From Dysosmobacter welbionis (lineage in GTDB: Bacteria; Bacillota; Clostridia; Oscillospirales; Oscillospiraceae), in assembly GCF_005121165.3 (NCBI RefSeq), contig NZ_CP034413.3, positions 2,418,001 to 2,482,000 on the forward strand: DNA of 64,000 nucleotides. The letters are read 5' to 3'. Every line of letters begins with the position of its first letter. The stretch's first letter is position 1. Under the pieces are notes generated by a model. It was not told where the DNA came from, searched no databases, and was given only the letters and a program-made list of their open reading frames with translations. Below, piece by piece: positions 37,092-45,019 of this stretch. The position numbers and the translations under genes are program-made.

Positions 37092-38120
37092 ATGAGACGC
37101 CATTCTGATCTGCACCAGAGCGCCGCCATCTCCGCGGTGCTGCTGGTGCTGCTGTTTGCCCTGCCCCTGGCGGTGGTAGTGCCCTTTCAGACAGAGCTTT
37201 TCTCCGATGATCCCATCGCTGTGGAGTCGGAGCGGGAGCCCTTTCAGCCGGGGGACCTGGACGGAGAGATGGTGCTGAAGGTCCTGGCAGGGGACGCGGT
37301 GGAGGAGATGACCCTGGGAGAGTATCTGGTGGGCGTGGTCCGGGCGGAGATGCCCGCCTCCTTTGAGCCGGAGGCTTTGAAGGCCCAGGCGGTGGCGGCC
37401 CGGACGTACACCCTGTACAAGATGCAGACTGGCGGCAACCACGGCAACACCGCGGACATCTGCACGGACTCCACCTGCTGCCAGGCGTATATCTCGGAGG
37501 AAAACGCCCGGAACAACTGGGGCGAGAACGCGGACGCCTATGAGGAAAAGATCGAGACCGCCGTCCGGGAGACCGACGGAGAGACCATCCTGTACGGCGG
37601 CGTGCCCATCCTGGCGGTGTTCCACTCCTGCTCCGCCGGGCAGACCCGCTCCTCCGGCCAGGTGTGGGTCAGCGACCTGCCCTATCTCCAGGCGGTGTCT
37701 TCGCCGGAGCCTGCGGACAGCATCCCCAACTATTACAGCCGTGTGGAATTCACGGCGGAGGAGTTCCGGGAGAAGGTCCTGACCTCCTATCCGGAGGCGG
37801 ACCTGTCCGGCGACATCAGCGGCTGGCTGCAAAACGCCGTGACGGACACCGCCGGCAGCGTGGAGTCGGTGGACGTGGGCGGCGTGAGCATGAAGGGCAG
37901 CACTTTACGGAGCATCCTGGGGCTGCGGTCGGCCTGCTTCGAGTGGGAGGCGGCGGACGGCAAGCTGGTGTTCTTCGTCACTGGCTACGGCCACGGCGTG
38001 GGTATGAGCCAGTACGGCGCCAACCAGATGGCCAAGGAGGGAGCGGACTACCGGACGATCCTCACCCACTATTATACCGGCGTCACCGTGGAGCCCTATA
38101 CTACTGCCGCCATAGGGTGA
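37092..38120 (+). CDS. spoIID: SpoIID-like sporulation peptidoglycan lytic transglycosylase
   Basis: The 342-residue protein has an N-terminal membrane anchor (AAISAVLLVLLFALPLAVVV) and an outside SpoIID domain. Marks are VVRAEMPASFEPEALKAQAV (with the catalytic Glu), AVAARTYTLYK, a Cys pair in CTDSTCCQAYISEEN, and GYGHGVGMSQYGANQMAKEG. SpoIID degrades peptidoglycan during engulfment. The start ATG 37092 follows GAGGAA. The Cys content fits the zinc-binding SpoIID group. Confidence 0.88.
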   Translation: MRRHSDLHQSAAISAVLLVLLFALPLAVVVPFQTELFSDDPIAVESEREPFQPGDLDGEMVLKVLAGDAVEEMTLGEYLVGVVRAEMPASFEPEALKAQAVAARTYTLYKMQTGGNHGNTADICTDSTCCQAYISEENARNNWGENADAYEEKIETAVRETDGETILYGGVPILAVFHSCSAGQTRSSGQVWVSDLPYLQAVSSPEPADSIPNYYSRVEFTAEEFREKVLTSYPEADLSGDISGWLQNAVTDTAGSVESVDVGGVSMKGSTLRSILGLRSACFEWEAADGKLVFFVTGYGHGVGMSQYGANQMAKEGADYRTILTHYYTGVTVEPYTTAAIG

Positions 38121-38189
38121 CTCTTTACAAAAAAGCCGGAAATGTGGTAAAATACAATCTTCCAGGGGAGCTTCTGCGGAAGGGAGGAC

Positions 38190-39317
38190 ATGATGAGACG
38201 AAAGCTCGCGGCACTGCTGCTGTGCCTGCTGCTGGTGTTCCAGCTGTCGCCGGTCCCGTCGGGGGCGGCGGAGACGGTGTATTTCACCGCAGTCAACAAA
38301 AACGTGCTGACGCTGTCGGACGACACCATGCCCTTCTGGTCCGGCGGCTATCTGTATGTGCCCAGCACTATCTTCACCGGCGTGGGCCGGGATCTGGGCG
38401 TGTCCTACTACCCCAATATTGCCCGGCAGACCGTGTTGCTGTATGTGGACAAGACGGTATACAGCTCCCTGGTATTTGACCTGAACAAGGACTATGCCAT
38501 CGACAACGAGGGCAACCTGTATTTCCAGAAGCCCATCCAGCGGGGTGGCGTGATCTTCCTGCCCATCTCTCTGATCGCCCGGTGCTTCGGCCTGCTCTAC
38601 TCCACCGTGGAGGTGGACCGGGGCTATCTGGTTTGGGTGCGCAATCCGGATATGGATATGGAGGAGCGGTACTTTGCCGACGCCGCCAAGTCCCGGATGG
38701 ACTACGAGTACAACCAGTACCTGCGGAACCAGAGTGCGGAAGAGGACATCGCGCCGGAGGAAACGGAGCCCTCCACCGTCACCGGGCAGCGGATTTATCT
38801 TTGTGTGGAGGCCGCGGACCCGAAGCGGGTGAAGTCCCTGCTGGACATTCTGGACCGCTATGACGCCCACGCGGCTTTCTACTGTACGGAGGCGTTTCTG
38901 CGGGAAGGCGGCGACCTGCTGCGGCGAATGACCGCCACAGGGCAGGCCATCGGGCTGGCGGTGGACGCCGCGGCGGACCGCCCGGTGACGGAACAGCTGG
39001 AGACGGGGAACCGCCTGCTCTCCCAGGCCGCCAGCGTCAAGACCCGGCTGGCTTGGATTGAAAACGCCGGGGAGGAGTCTGTCTCCGCGGCGGAGGCGGC
39101 GGGCTTCTGCCCGCTGGACCCGGATCTGGACCGGGCGGCGTATCCCCTCAGCAGCACCGGCGCCGCCGACACGCTGCTCCAGCGGGTGACCAGCCGGGGC
39201 GGCGAGGTCACTGTCTGGCTGGGCGACAGCGCCAACGCCGCAGGGCTTGGGACGTTCCTGTCTGCGGCGGAGGCGGCGGACGACCGCTGTCTGGCCATGA
39301 CGGAGACGGTGTCCTGA
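38190..39317 (+). CDS. Secreted protein with degenerate polysaccharide-deacetylase-like domain
   Basis: The 375-residue protein has a signal peptide (KLAALLLCLLLVFQLSPV). It is followed by a copper-amine-oxidase-N-like region (YVPSTIFTGVGRDLGVSYYP). The second half resembles a NodB fold (LLDILDRYDAHAAFYCTEAF, GDLLRRMTATGQAIGLAVDA). The metal-binding His pair and catalytic Asp of active deacetylases are not visible. It may bind wall glycan without enzyme activity. Two adjacent ATGs (38190, 38193) follow GGGAGG. It lies 69 bases after spoIID and may be co-transcribed. Confidence 0.6.
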   Translation: MMRRKLAALLLCLLLVFQLSPVPSGAAETVYFTAVNKNVLTLSDDTMPFWSGGYLYVPSTIFTGVGRDLGVSYYPNIARQTVLLYVDKTVYSSLVFDLNKDYAIDNEGNLYFQKPIQRGGVIFLPISLIARCFGLLYSTVEVDRGYLVWVRNPDMDMEERYFADAAKSRMDYEYNQYLRNQSAEEDIAPEETEPSTVTGQRIYLCVEAADPKRVKSLLDILDRYDAHAAFYCTEAFLREGGDLLRRMTATGQAIGLAVDAAADRPVTEQLETGNRLLSQAASVKTRLAWIENAGEESVSAAEAAGFCPLDPDLDRAAYPLSSTGAADTLLQRVTSRGGEVTVWLGDSANAAGLGTFLSAAEAADDRCLAMTETVS

Positions 39318-39327
39318 CCTGCCAAGA

Positions 39328-39369
39328 TTTACAAAATATTCAACATACCGCCCCGGGAGCGGATATAAT
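39328..39369 (+). promoter_or_regulatory. Promoter and PhoP-like repeat of the two-component operon
   Basis: TTTACA and TTCAAC lie 11 bases apart (39328-39333, 39339-39344), the spacing of PhoP/PhoB-type half sites. TATAAT follows at 39364-39369 without a good -35 box. This layout suits activation by the operon's own regulator. Confidence 0.4.
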
Positions 39370-39464
39370 AGAGGATATCAAGAATCGGCTGTGTCTGTGA
39401 ACAGGCGGACGCCGCGGGCGGCAGAACCAGCGAAGAGAGACATATCGAAATGGGAGGGAGCGCC

Positions 39465-40169
39465 ATGGGCCGCAACATCCTGGTCGTGGAAGACGACCGC
39501 AATATCTGTGATTTGATCCACATGTACCTGGTGAAGGAGGGGTTCGACGTCCGCATCGCCGGAGACGGCGGCAAGGCCATTGAGGAGTTTCAGAAGCAGG
39601 TTCCGGACCTGATCCTGCTGGACATCATGCTGCCGGTGATGGACGGCTGGTCGGTGTGCGCCAAAATCCGGGAGACCAGCAAGGTGCCCATCATCATGCT
39701 GACGGCCAAGGGCGAGGTGTTCGACCGCATCCAGGGCCTGGAGATGGGGGCGGACGACTATGTGGTGAAGCCCTTTGAGATGAAGGAGCTCATCGCTCGG
39801 ATCAATGCAGTCCTGCGGCGGACGGAGATCCCCAACGACACCAGCAAACGGCTGACGTTCGACAAGCTGGTGATTGACCTGGACTCCTACGAGCTGATCG
39901 TGGATGGGAAGAAAATCGACACGCCCCCCAAGGAGCTGGAGCTGCTGTATCATTTGGCCTCCACCCCCAACCGGGTGTACACCCGGAACCAGCTGCTGGA
40001 TGAGGTGTGGGGCTTTGACTACTTCGGCGACAGCCGGACAGTGGATGTCCACATCAAGCGGCTGCGGGAGAAGATCGAAAACGTCAGCAGCCAGTGGGCG
40101 CTGAAAACGGTGTGGGGCGTGGGGTACAAGTTCGAGCTGGCAGGCGCCCCCGGGGCAAAGGAGAGCTGA
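39465..40169 (+). CDS. OmpR/PhoB-family response regulator
   Basis: The 234-residue regulator has a receiver domain with acidic pocket VVEDD, phospho-acceptor Asp in PDLILLDIMLPVMDGW, and PIIMLTAKG. The DNA-binding winged helix ends with SRTVDVHIKRLREKIENVS and TVWGVGYKFEL. The start at 39465 (MGRNILVVEDD) follows GGGAGG. It pairs with the kinase at 40451. The last 28 codons and stop lie in an 86-bp sequence repeated after a hairpin element. The first copy serves as the real gene end. Confidence 0.92.
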   Translation: MGRNILVVEDDRNICDLIHMYLVKEGFDVRIAGDGGKAIEEFQKQVPDLILLDIMLPVMDGWSVCAKIRETSKVPIIMLTAKGEVFDRIQGLEMGADDYVVKPFEMKELIARINAVLRRTEIPNDTSKRLTFDKLVIDLDSYELIVDGKKIDTPPKELELLYHLASTPNRVYTRNQLLDEVWGFDYFGDSRTVDVHIKRLREKIENVSSQWALKTVWGVGYKFELAGAPGAKES

Positions 40170-40170
40170 C
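40085..40170 (+). repeat. 86-bp direct duplication of response regulator 3' end, copy 1
   Basis: This is the true 3' end of the response regulator, including its TGA. It is identical over all 86 bases to 40308-40393. The two copies bracket the hairpin element, as a long target-site duplication would. Confidence 0.92.
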
Positions 40171-40307
40171 GTTTCCGGGGACGAAGGCCCCGGCGCCGCG
40201 AAAGCGGCGTCAAGCGGTCCGCAGGACCCTTGAACCTGCCGGAATTCATTTCCGGCAGGTTGGTGAGATGAAAGGGGCCCCCGGAGGCCTGCGGCCTCCG
40301 GGGAAAA
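40171..40307 (+). mobile_element. Four-hairpin element A
   Basis: The 137-bp insert holds four consecutive hairpins. HP1 is CGCCGC-GAAA-GCGGCG (40194-40209). HP2 is TCAAG-c-GGTCC/GGACC-CTTGA (40210-40233). HP3 is ACCTGCCGGAA/TTCCGGCAGGT (40234-40260). HP4 is CCCCGGAGGCC/GGCCTCCGGGG (40279-40303). The same order, with changed but still paired stems, occurs in the elements at 50078, 50286 and, inverted, at 47928. There is no open frame of interest. Confidence 0.75.
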
Positions 40308-40393
40308 CAGCAGCCAGTGGGCGCTGAAAACGGTGTGGGGCGTGGGGTACAAGTTCGAGCTGGCAGGCGCCCCCGGGGCAAAGGAGAGCTGAC
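40308..40393 (+). repeat. 86-bp direct duplication, copy 2
   Basis: It is a perfect second copy of the response regulator 3' end, now untranslated between the regulator and the kinase. Behind it, 40401-40426 forms a hairpin with CCTGAAAAG arms, also found at 44989-45017. Confidence 0.92.
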
Positions 40394-40450
40394 AAAACCG
40401 CCTGAAAAGACCTTTGCCTTTTCAGGTGGAAAACCGGGCAGGGAGGTCTC

Positions 40451-41929
40451 ATGAAGGTACGGATCGCGCGTATTGCAAAACGGATGCACAACAAGTTCAG
40501 GGGCCTGTACTGGCGGCAGATGTTCGTCACCGTCGGCATGGTGCTCCTGACGCTGTTTTTGCTGGGAGTTTCGTTTTTCTCCCTGAGCTACAACTACGCC
40601 CGGGGCCAGGAGAACGGGGAGCTGGCCGCCCAGGCCCAGGTGGTGGGGCAGCTCTCCGCCAGCTATCTGGAAAACGGGCGGTACCTGGACATGGAGGAGC
40701 TGCAGCACGAGGAGGACTTCCAGCGTCTGGCCTCCTTCGCTGCCACGGTGTCCGAGGTGGACTTCCTGATCTGCGACGTGGAGGGCCACGTGCTGCTGTC
40801 CACGGATGCGTCTCTCAGCGGGCTGGTGGTGACTATGCCGGAGGAGATGACCGCAGAGGTGCTGGAGGAGGGCATCAGCTCCAGGCGCACGGACGTGGAC
40901 GGCCTGTACTCCAACAAGCGGTTCGTGGTGGGCGTTCCGGCCATAAGCGAGGATACCCCCGACCCCGTCGGCATGGTCTATGCCGTGTCCTCCACCACCT
41001 CGCTGGACACCATGTGGTCCGGCTTCATCGGGCTGTTCTTCATGACGGCGTTCGTGGTGCTGATGATCTCCTTCATGGCGTCCTCCATCACCACCATGCG
41101 GCAGATCCAGCCCATCCGGGAGATGGCCAAGGCCACCCGCCGCTATGCGGAGGGGGACTTCGACATCCGCATGAACGACTACGGCCGGGATGACGAGTTG
41201 GGAGAGCTGGCGGCCTCCTTCAACAACATGGCGGAGAACCTGCAGCAGACGGAGCGCCAGCGGCGGGAGTTCATCACCAACATCTCCCATGAGCTGAAGA
41301 CGCCCATGACCACCATCGCCGGCTATACAGACGGCATTCTGGACGGCACCATCCCGCCGGAGAACGAGCGGCAGTATCTCCAGATCATCTCCGACGAGAG
41401 CCGCCGCCTGAGCCGGCTGGTGCGGCGGATGCTGGACGTGAGCCAGCTGCAGGCCATCGACCCCCTGCGGGAGGGAAAGCACTTCGACATCTGCGAGAGT
41501 ATGCGCCGGGTGCTGATCTCCATGGAGCGGAAGATCACAGACCGGAATCTGGATGTGGAGGCGGATATCCCCGAGGAGCCCATTCTGGTGCTGGGGGACA
41601 AGGACATGATTACGCAGGTGATTTACAACCTGCTGGAAAATGCCACCAAGTTCGCACGGGAGGGCTCCACTCTCTATCTGGGCGTCACCACCATCGACGG
41701 CAAGGCCCGGGTGACGGTGCGGAACGAGGGGGACACCATCCCGGCAGAGGAGCTGCCGCTGCTGTTCGAGCGGTTCCACAAGAGCGACAAGTCCCGCAGC
41801 GAGGACAAGGATGGTTACGGCCTGGGGCTGTACATCGTCAAGACGATTTTAGAGCAGCATAAGGAAAAGATCAGTGTGACCAGCGAGGACGGCGTGACCG
41901 CGTTCTCCTTCTCACTGGCCACAGAGTGA
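40451..41929 (+). CDS. Sensor histidine kinase
   Basis: The 492-residue membrane kinase has two helices (FVTVGMVLLTLFLLGVSFF near residues 25-48 and LFFMTAFVVLMISFMASSI near 198-220) around an outside sensor domain. A HAMP domain follows. The phospho-His lies in EFITNISHELKTPMTTIAGY, and the ATP-binding N and G boxes are LLENATKFA and GYGLGLYIVKTIL. It is the partner of the regulator upstream. GGGAGG precedes ATG 40451. The signal is unknown; the HtrA protease downstream suggests envelope stress. Confidence 0.92.
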   Translation: MKVRIARIAKRMHNKFRGLYWRQMFVTVGMVLLTLFLLGVSFFSLSYNYARGQENGELAAQAQVVGQLSASYLENGRYLDMEELQHEEDFQRLASFAATVSEVDFLICDVEGHVLLSTDASLSGLVVTMPEEMTAEVLEEGISSRRTDVDGLYSNKRFVVGVPAISEDTPDPVGMVYAVSSTTSLDTMWSGFIGLFFMTAFVVLMISFMASSITTMRQIQPIREMAKATRRYAEGDFDIRMNDYGRDDELGELAASFNNMAENLQQTERQRREFITNISHELKTPMTTIAGYTDGILDGTIPPENERQYLQIISDESRRLSRLVRRMLDVSQLQAIDPLREGKHFDICESMRRVLISMERKITDRNLDVEADIPEEPILVLGDKDMITQVIYNLLENATKFAREGSTLYLGVTTIDGKARVTVRNEGDTIPAEELPLLFERFHKSDKSRSEDKDGYGLGLYIVKTILEQHKEKISVTSEDGVTAFSFSLATE

Positions 41930-41936
41930 GGCGTGC

Positions 41937-43208
41937 ATGGAGGAAGAAAAGCAGTTGGCCGGAGAGGACCGTCTCTCCGGAGAGATCGTAGAGGTATACA
42001 GACAGCCGCTGCCCGGGGAGGTGGTGGAGCGGTACAGCCGCCCCCTGCCGGGACGGCCTGCCGCGCCCGGGCAGCCCCGCCGGCGGCGCAGGACCGGGCT
42101 GTGGATTTTCCTGGCCTGCCTGGCGGTGGTGCTGGGTGTGGCGGCGGGCTCCTGGATTTGGTATCTGCTGCCGGCCGGCAGCAGTGCCGATCCCTTTGAG
42201 TACCGTTACGACCACGGCTGGGAGGAGGAAGAGGACGCGTCCGGGGCAGTTACCATCCCCACCTATCCGTTCGGGGAGGGCGCCGTGCTGGAGGTGGAGA
42301 CGGACCACGGCCGGGAGCTGACGGCCCAGGAGATCTACCAGCGGGTGAACCCGTCGGTGGTGACGGTCATGGTCCAGCTGGACGACAGCGTCTCCGTGGG
42401 CACCGGGGTCATCTTCCGGGCGGACGGTTATATCCTCACCAATTACCACGTGCTGGCGGGGGGACGGGACTGCACCGTCGCCATGGACACGGGCCGGACC
42501 TATGAGGCCCAGTACGTGGCCGGAGACGAGCGGAACGATCTGGCGGTCCTCAAGGTGGAACTGACGGGGCTTCCCGCCGCCACCTTCGGCGACAGCGACC
42601 AGCTGGTGGTGGGCGACAAGGTCTACGCCATCGGCAACCCGCTGGGCGTGGAGCTCCGCGGCACACTGACAGACGGCATCGTCTCCGCCATCAACCGGGA
42701 TGTACAGGTGGACGGCCGGACCATGACGCTGGTTCAGACCAACGCGGCCCTGAACTCCGGCAACTCCGGCGGTCCCCTAATCAACGCCTGCGGCCAGGTG
42801 GTGGGCATCAACACCATCAAGATGAGCTCTGATTACTCCAATGTGGAGGGTCTGGGCTTCGCCATTCCCTCCGCCTCCATCCGGCGGCTGGTGAACGACC
42901 TGCTGACCTATGGAGAGGTCCGGCCGGAGCCCTCCTTCGGCGTGACGGTGCTCCAGACGGGCACCCGGCTGGAGGACGACATCTGGGGCCTGCAGGTGCT
43001 GGAGGTCACGCCCGGCTCCGCCGCAGACCTGGCGGGCATCCGGGAGGGGGACTTCGTCCTCGCCGCCGGCGGCAGGCCGGTGGAAACCAGTCAGGAGCTG
43101 CTGCGCATCCGGCGGCAGCTGTATGTGGGCGATCAGGTGACCATGGAAATCTGGCGGGACGGAGAGCGGATGGAAGTGACGCTGACTCTGAATGACCCGG
43201 TGGAATAA
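41937..43208 (+). CDS. htrA: HtrA/DegP-like serine protease with PDZ domain
   Basis: The 423-residue protein has a basic cytoplasmic N-terminus, one membrane helix (LWIFLACLAVVLGVAAGSW) and an outside trypsin-like domain. The triad is visible: His in ILTNYHVLAGG, Asp in ERNDLAVLKV, Ser in ALNSGNSGGPLINACG. The C-terminal PDZ domain includes GLQVLEVTPGSAADLAGI. It starts seven bases after the kinase stop and probably degrades misfolded envelope proteins under control of that system. Confidence 0.92.
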   Translation: MEEEKQLAGEDRLSGEIVEVYRQPLPGEVVERYSRPLPGRPAAPGQPRRRRRTGLWIFLACLAVVLGVAAGSWIWYLLPAGSSADPFEYRYDHGWEEEEDASGAVTIPTYPFGEGAVLEVETDHGRELTAQEIYQRVNPSVVTVMVQLDDSVSVGTGVIFRADGYILTNYHVLAGGRDCTVAMDTGRTYEAQYVAGDERNDLAVLKVELTGLPAATFGDSDQLVVGDKVYAIGNPLGVELRGTLTDGIVSAINRDVQVDGRTMTLVQTNAALNSGNSGGPLINACGQVVGINTIKMSSDYSNVEGLGFAIPSASIRRLVNDLLTYGEVRPEPSFGVTVLQTGTRLEDDIWGLQVLEVTPGSAADLAGIREGDFVLAAGGRPVETSQELLRIRRQLYVGDQVTMEIWRDGERMEVTLTLNDPVE

Positions 43209-43214
43209 AGAACG

Positions 43215-43245
43215 AGGGCGCGGCCTGCACCGCAGGCCGCGCCCT
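43215..43245. terminator. Terminator after htrA
   Basis: AGGGCGCGGCCTGC and GCAGGCCGCGCCCT form a perfect 14-bp stem with a three-base loop, seven bases after the htrA stop. The T run is weak. The region to 43367 has no gene. Confidence 0.7.
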
Positions 43246-43367
43246 TGCTTGCCGGAAGTGCTCCCGGCCCGGGGCGGAAGAGCGGGGTGTCTGCCCTGCG
43301 GGGTAGTGTGGAAAAAACATTGTGAGGCCGTGGGAAAAGCCCTGAAGGACTTCTCCCGCGGCCTGTG

Positions 43368-43742
43368 TCATGTCTGTTTCTTCCGGCGCTGGGGCCACAG
43401 CAGGCTGACACCGGAGAGCAGCAGGTACACGCCGAAGGGCTTGCGCAGGACCGCCACGTCCAGATTGGTGGCGATCCAGGCCCCGGCCAGGGCGGCGGCC
43501 ACGGCCAGGGGGACGGCGCTTTTCAGGGTGGGCTTGTCCAGATAGCCGCCCCTGGCGTGGCAGACCAGGGCGGAGGCGGCGGTGGGCAGGAAGAACAGCA
43601 GATTGATGCCCTGAGCGGTCCGCTGGTCCACATCCAGAAAGAGCGTCATGACCAGAAGCAGCAGCGTGCCGCCGCCCACGCCCCAGGCCGAGAGGATGCT
43701 GGCCCCCAGGCCGCAGAGAAAGGGAATGATCCAGTCCGTCAC
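43368..43742 (-). CDS. TauE/SafE-like permease, second half-size subunit
   Basis: The 124-residue membrane protein has about four helices (DWIIPFLCGLGASILSAWGV, GGGTLLLLVMTLF, AVPLAVAAALAGAWIA). It carries the AxGxGGG-like motif WGVGGGTLL typical of TauE/SafE anion exporters. The GTG start at 43742 overlaps the stop of the other half-size gene. The pair would form one transporter; the substrate is unknown. Confidence 0.75.
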   Translation of the reverse strand: MTDWIIPFLCGLGASILSAWGVGGGTLLLLVMTLFLDVDQRTAQGINLLFFLPTAASALVCHARGGYLDKPTLKSAVPLAVAAALAGAWIATNLDVAVLRKPFGVYLLLSGVSLLWPQRRKKQT

Positions 43743-44091
43743 AGCAGATACTTCACCCCCGCGTAGAACAGAAAACCGGCGAAGAGCCACTTGAGCCACT
43801 TGACGGAGACTCTGCCGTACAGCTTGCCGCCGATCCAGCCGCCCACCAGGCCGCCCGCCAGATAGGGCAGCGCCGTCAGGAGGGAGAGCTCCCCCGAAAC
43901 AGGTACACGGCGGCGGACACCAGACACACCGGAAAGATGACGCCCACGCAGGTGGCGTACAGCTTCCGCTGGGAGAGGCTGCCCCAGCGGGAGAGGATGG
44001 GCAGGAAGACCATGCCGCCCCCGCCGCCGAAGAGGCCGTTGGCCAGCCCCGCCGCAGTGCCGGCGATCCGCGCCGGCCAGCGATGTTCCAT
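43739..44091 (-). pseudogene. TauE/SafE-like permease, first half-size subunit (frameshifted)
   Basis: The gene starts at 44091 (MEHRWPARIAGTAAGLANGL), with the motif NGLFGGGGGMVFLPIL. At the C5 run 43891-43895 (G5 on the coding strand) the frame shifts. The rest (ELSLLTALPYLAGGLVGGWI to AGVKYLL) continues in another frame. Adding one G restores a 117-residue protein that ends exactly at the start of the second subunit. It could be a real mutation, phase variation or a base-call error. Confidence 0.75.
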
Positions 44092-44169
44092 GTGATCCCG
44101 CCTTTCCTCAGGGATGTAAGCGGCGGGCTTCGGGAGCCGGAGAGGACGCCCGAAGCCCGTCGGACCTGG

Positions 44170-44355
44170 TTATTTCATCTGGAAGCTCTGGCAGTCGGTG
44201 CACTCCACCTTGGTGGGGTTGGTCTCATGGGTGCCCACAGTGATGGTGTTCAGACCGCAGTAGTTCTGGTCCTGGCAGTGGTGGGCGCAGTTGGTGACCG
44301 TGCACTTGATGCTCTGGTTGGGGGTGCAGGCGCAGCCGTTGTTGGTATTCGTCAT
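44170..44355 (-). CDS. DUF1540 Cys-rich protein
   Basis: The 61-residue protein has nine cysteines, including IKCTVTNCAHHCQDQNYC and VECTDCQSF. This is the DUF1540 pattern, a probable metal-binding module frequent in spore formers. It starts at ATG 44355 after GGAGGATC. Function is unknown. Confidence 0.85.
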   Translation of the reverse strand: MTNTNNGCACTPNQSIKCTVTNCAHHCQDQNYCGLNTITVGTHETNPTKVECTDCQSFQMK

Positions 44356-44426
44356 AACAAAAGATCCTCCTGCGTGAAAAAGTGTGTGGCTTTCGCCGCC
44401 CTCTAGTGTGCGCAGGCGCGGCCGGG

Positions 44427-44600
44427 TTATGTACGGTCCGGCCTGGGTAAAAATTTGTCACAGGCGGGCGTGTCCGGCGTCCGGTTTTTGGCGCGGGGCG
44501 CGGCGACGCAATGGCCGTCATGGATCTCTACAAAACGGCGGCGCGTTCGGATGTAGTGCTGGTAGTAGTGTGCGCAGTCGGAACAGGTGAACGAATCCAT
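44427..44600 (-). CDS. Small Cys-containing protein upstream of DUF1540
   Basis: The 57-residue protein starts MDSFTCSDCAHYYQHYIRTR and continues FVEIHDGHCVAAPRAKN to ACDKFLPRPDRT. The CxxC and two further Cys suggest metal binding, comparable in style to the DUF1540 neighbour. AAGGAG lies nine bases before ATG 44600. The protein-like Cys/His/aromatic pattern and the ribosome site distinguish it from the other frames here. No family was recognised. Confidence 0.6.
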   Translation of the reverse strand: MDSFTCSDCAHYYQHYIRTRRRFVEIHDGHCVAAPRAKNRTPDTPACDKFLPRPDRT

Positions 44601-44750
44601 ATAGGGTGTCTCCTTTCTGATTGAGTTCTTAGATTGTACTGCAAGTTGATGAAATCATCAGAATGCATTGTGACTTCAAAATGATATCGTGATTTCGGTT
44701 TTTTGTGCAAAAGTATTTTATAACAAAGAAAATGCAGAATATATGTTAAC

Positions 44751-44777
44751 TTTTATCACACAAAATATGTGATAAAA
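44751..44777. promoter_or_regulatory. Perfect inverted repeat in AT-rich spacer
   Basis: TTTTATCACA and TGTGATAAAA form a perfect 10-bp inverted repeat around CAAAATA. It lies in the AT-rich 44601-44786 stretch upstream of the small Cys gene. It may be an operator or a weak terminator; I cannot decide. Confidence 0.45.
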
Positions 44778-44786
44778 ATTTTATAT

Positions 44787-44825
44787 AAAAAGGTGGGCCG
44801 CTCTATCTGAGCGGCCCACCTTTTT
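44787..44825. terminator. Strong terminator beyond mgtE
   Basis: AAAAAGGTGGGCCGCTC and GAGCGGCCCACCTTTTT form a perfect 17-bp stem with flanking T runs. It terminates the minus-strand mgtE transcript after the hairpin array. Confidence 0.85.
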
Positions 44826-44846
44826 CGATTTGGATGCCTCGCAGAG

Positions 44847-45017
44847 TTTCGCGCCGCGCACGGCGCGAAATCAAATGAAATCGTTTTTCCGGCGGCGTGT
44901 ACGTCGGAAAAACACTCCGCGCGGAGCGAGCGTCGAATTGCCCGCCGCAGGCGGGCAACCGAGGCGCAGAGCGGAGCGAATCTCCCTTCACCTGAAAAGG
45001 CGCAGCCTTTTCAGGTG
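44847..45017. repeat. Array of strong hairpins downstream of mgtE
   Basis: Perfect stems follow one another: TTTCGCGCCG/CGGCGCGAAA (44847-44870), GTTTTTCCG/CGGAAAAAC (44883-44913), TTGCCCGCC/GGCGGGCAA (44938-44958) and CACCTGAAAAGGC/GCCTTTTCAGGTG (44989-45017). No gene is credible here. The layout resembles the four-hairpin elements, but flanking duplication is not seen. Confidence 0.65.
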
Positions 45018-45019
45018 AT

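Noticed and set aside
44803-44991. 62-residue minus-strand frame over the hairpin array
   Set aside because: It consists of hairpin arms translated; no start signal and no conservation argument.
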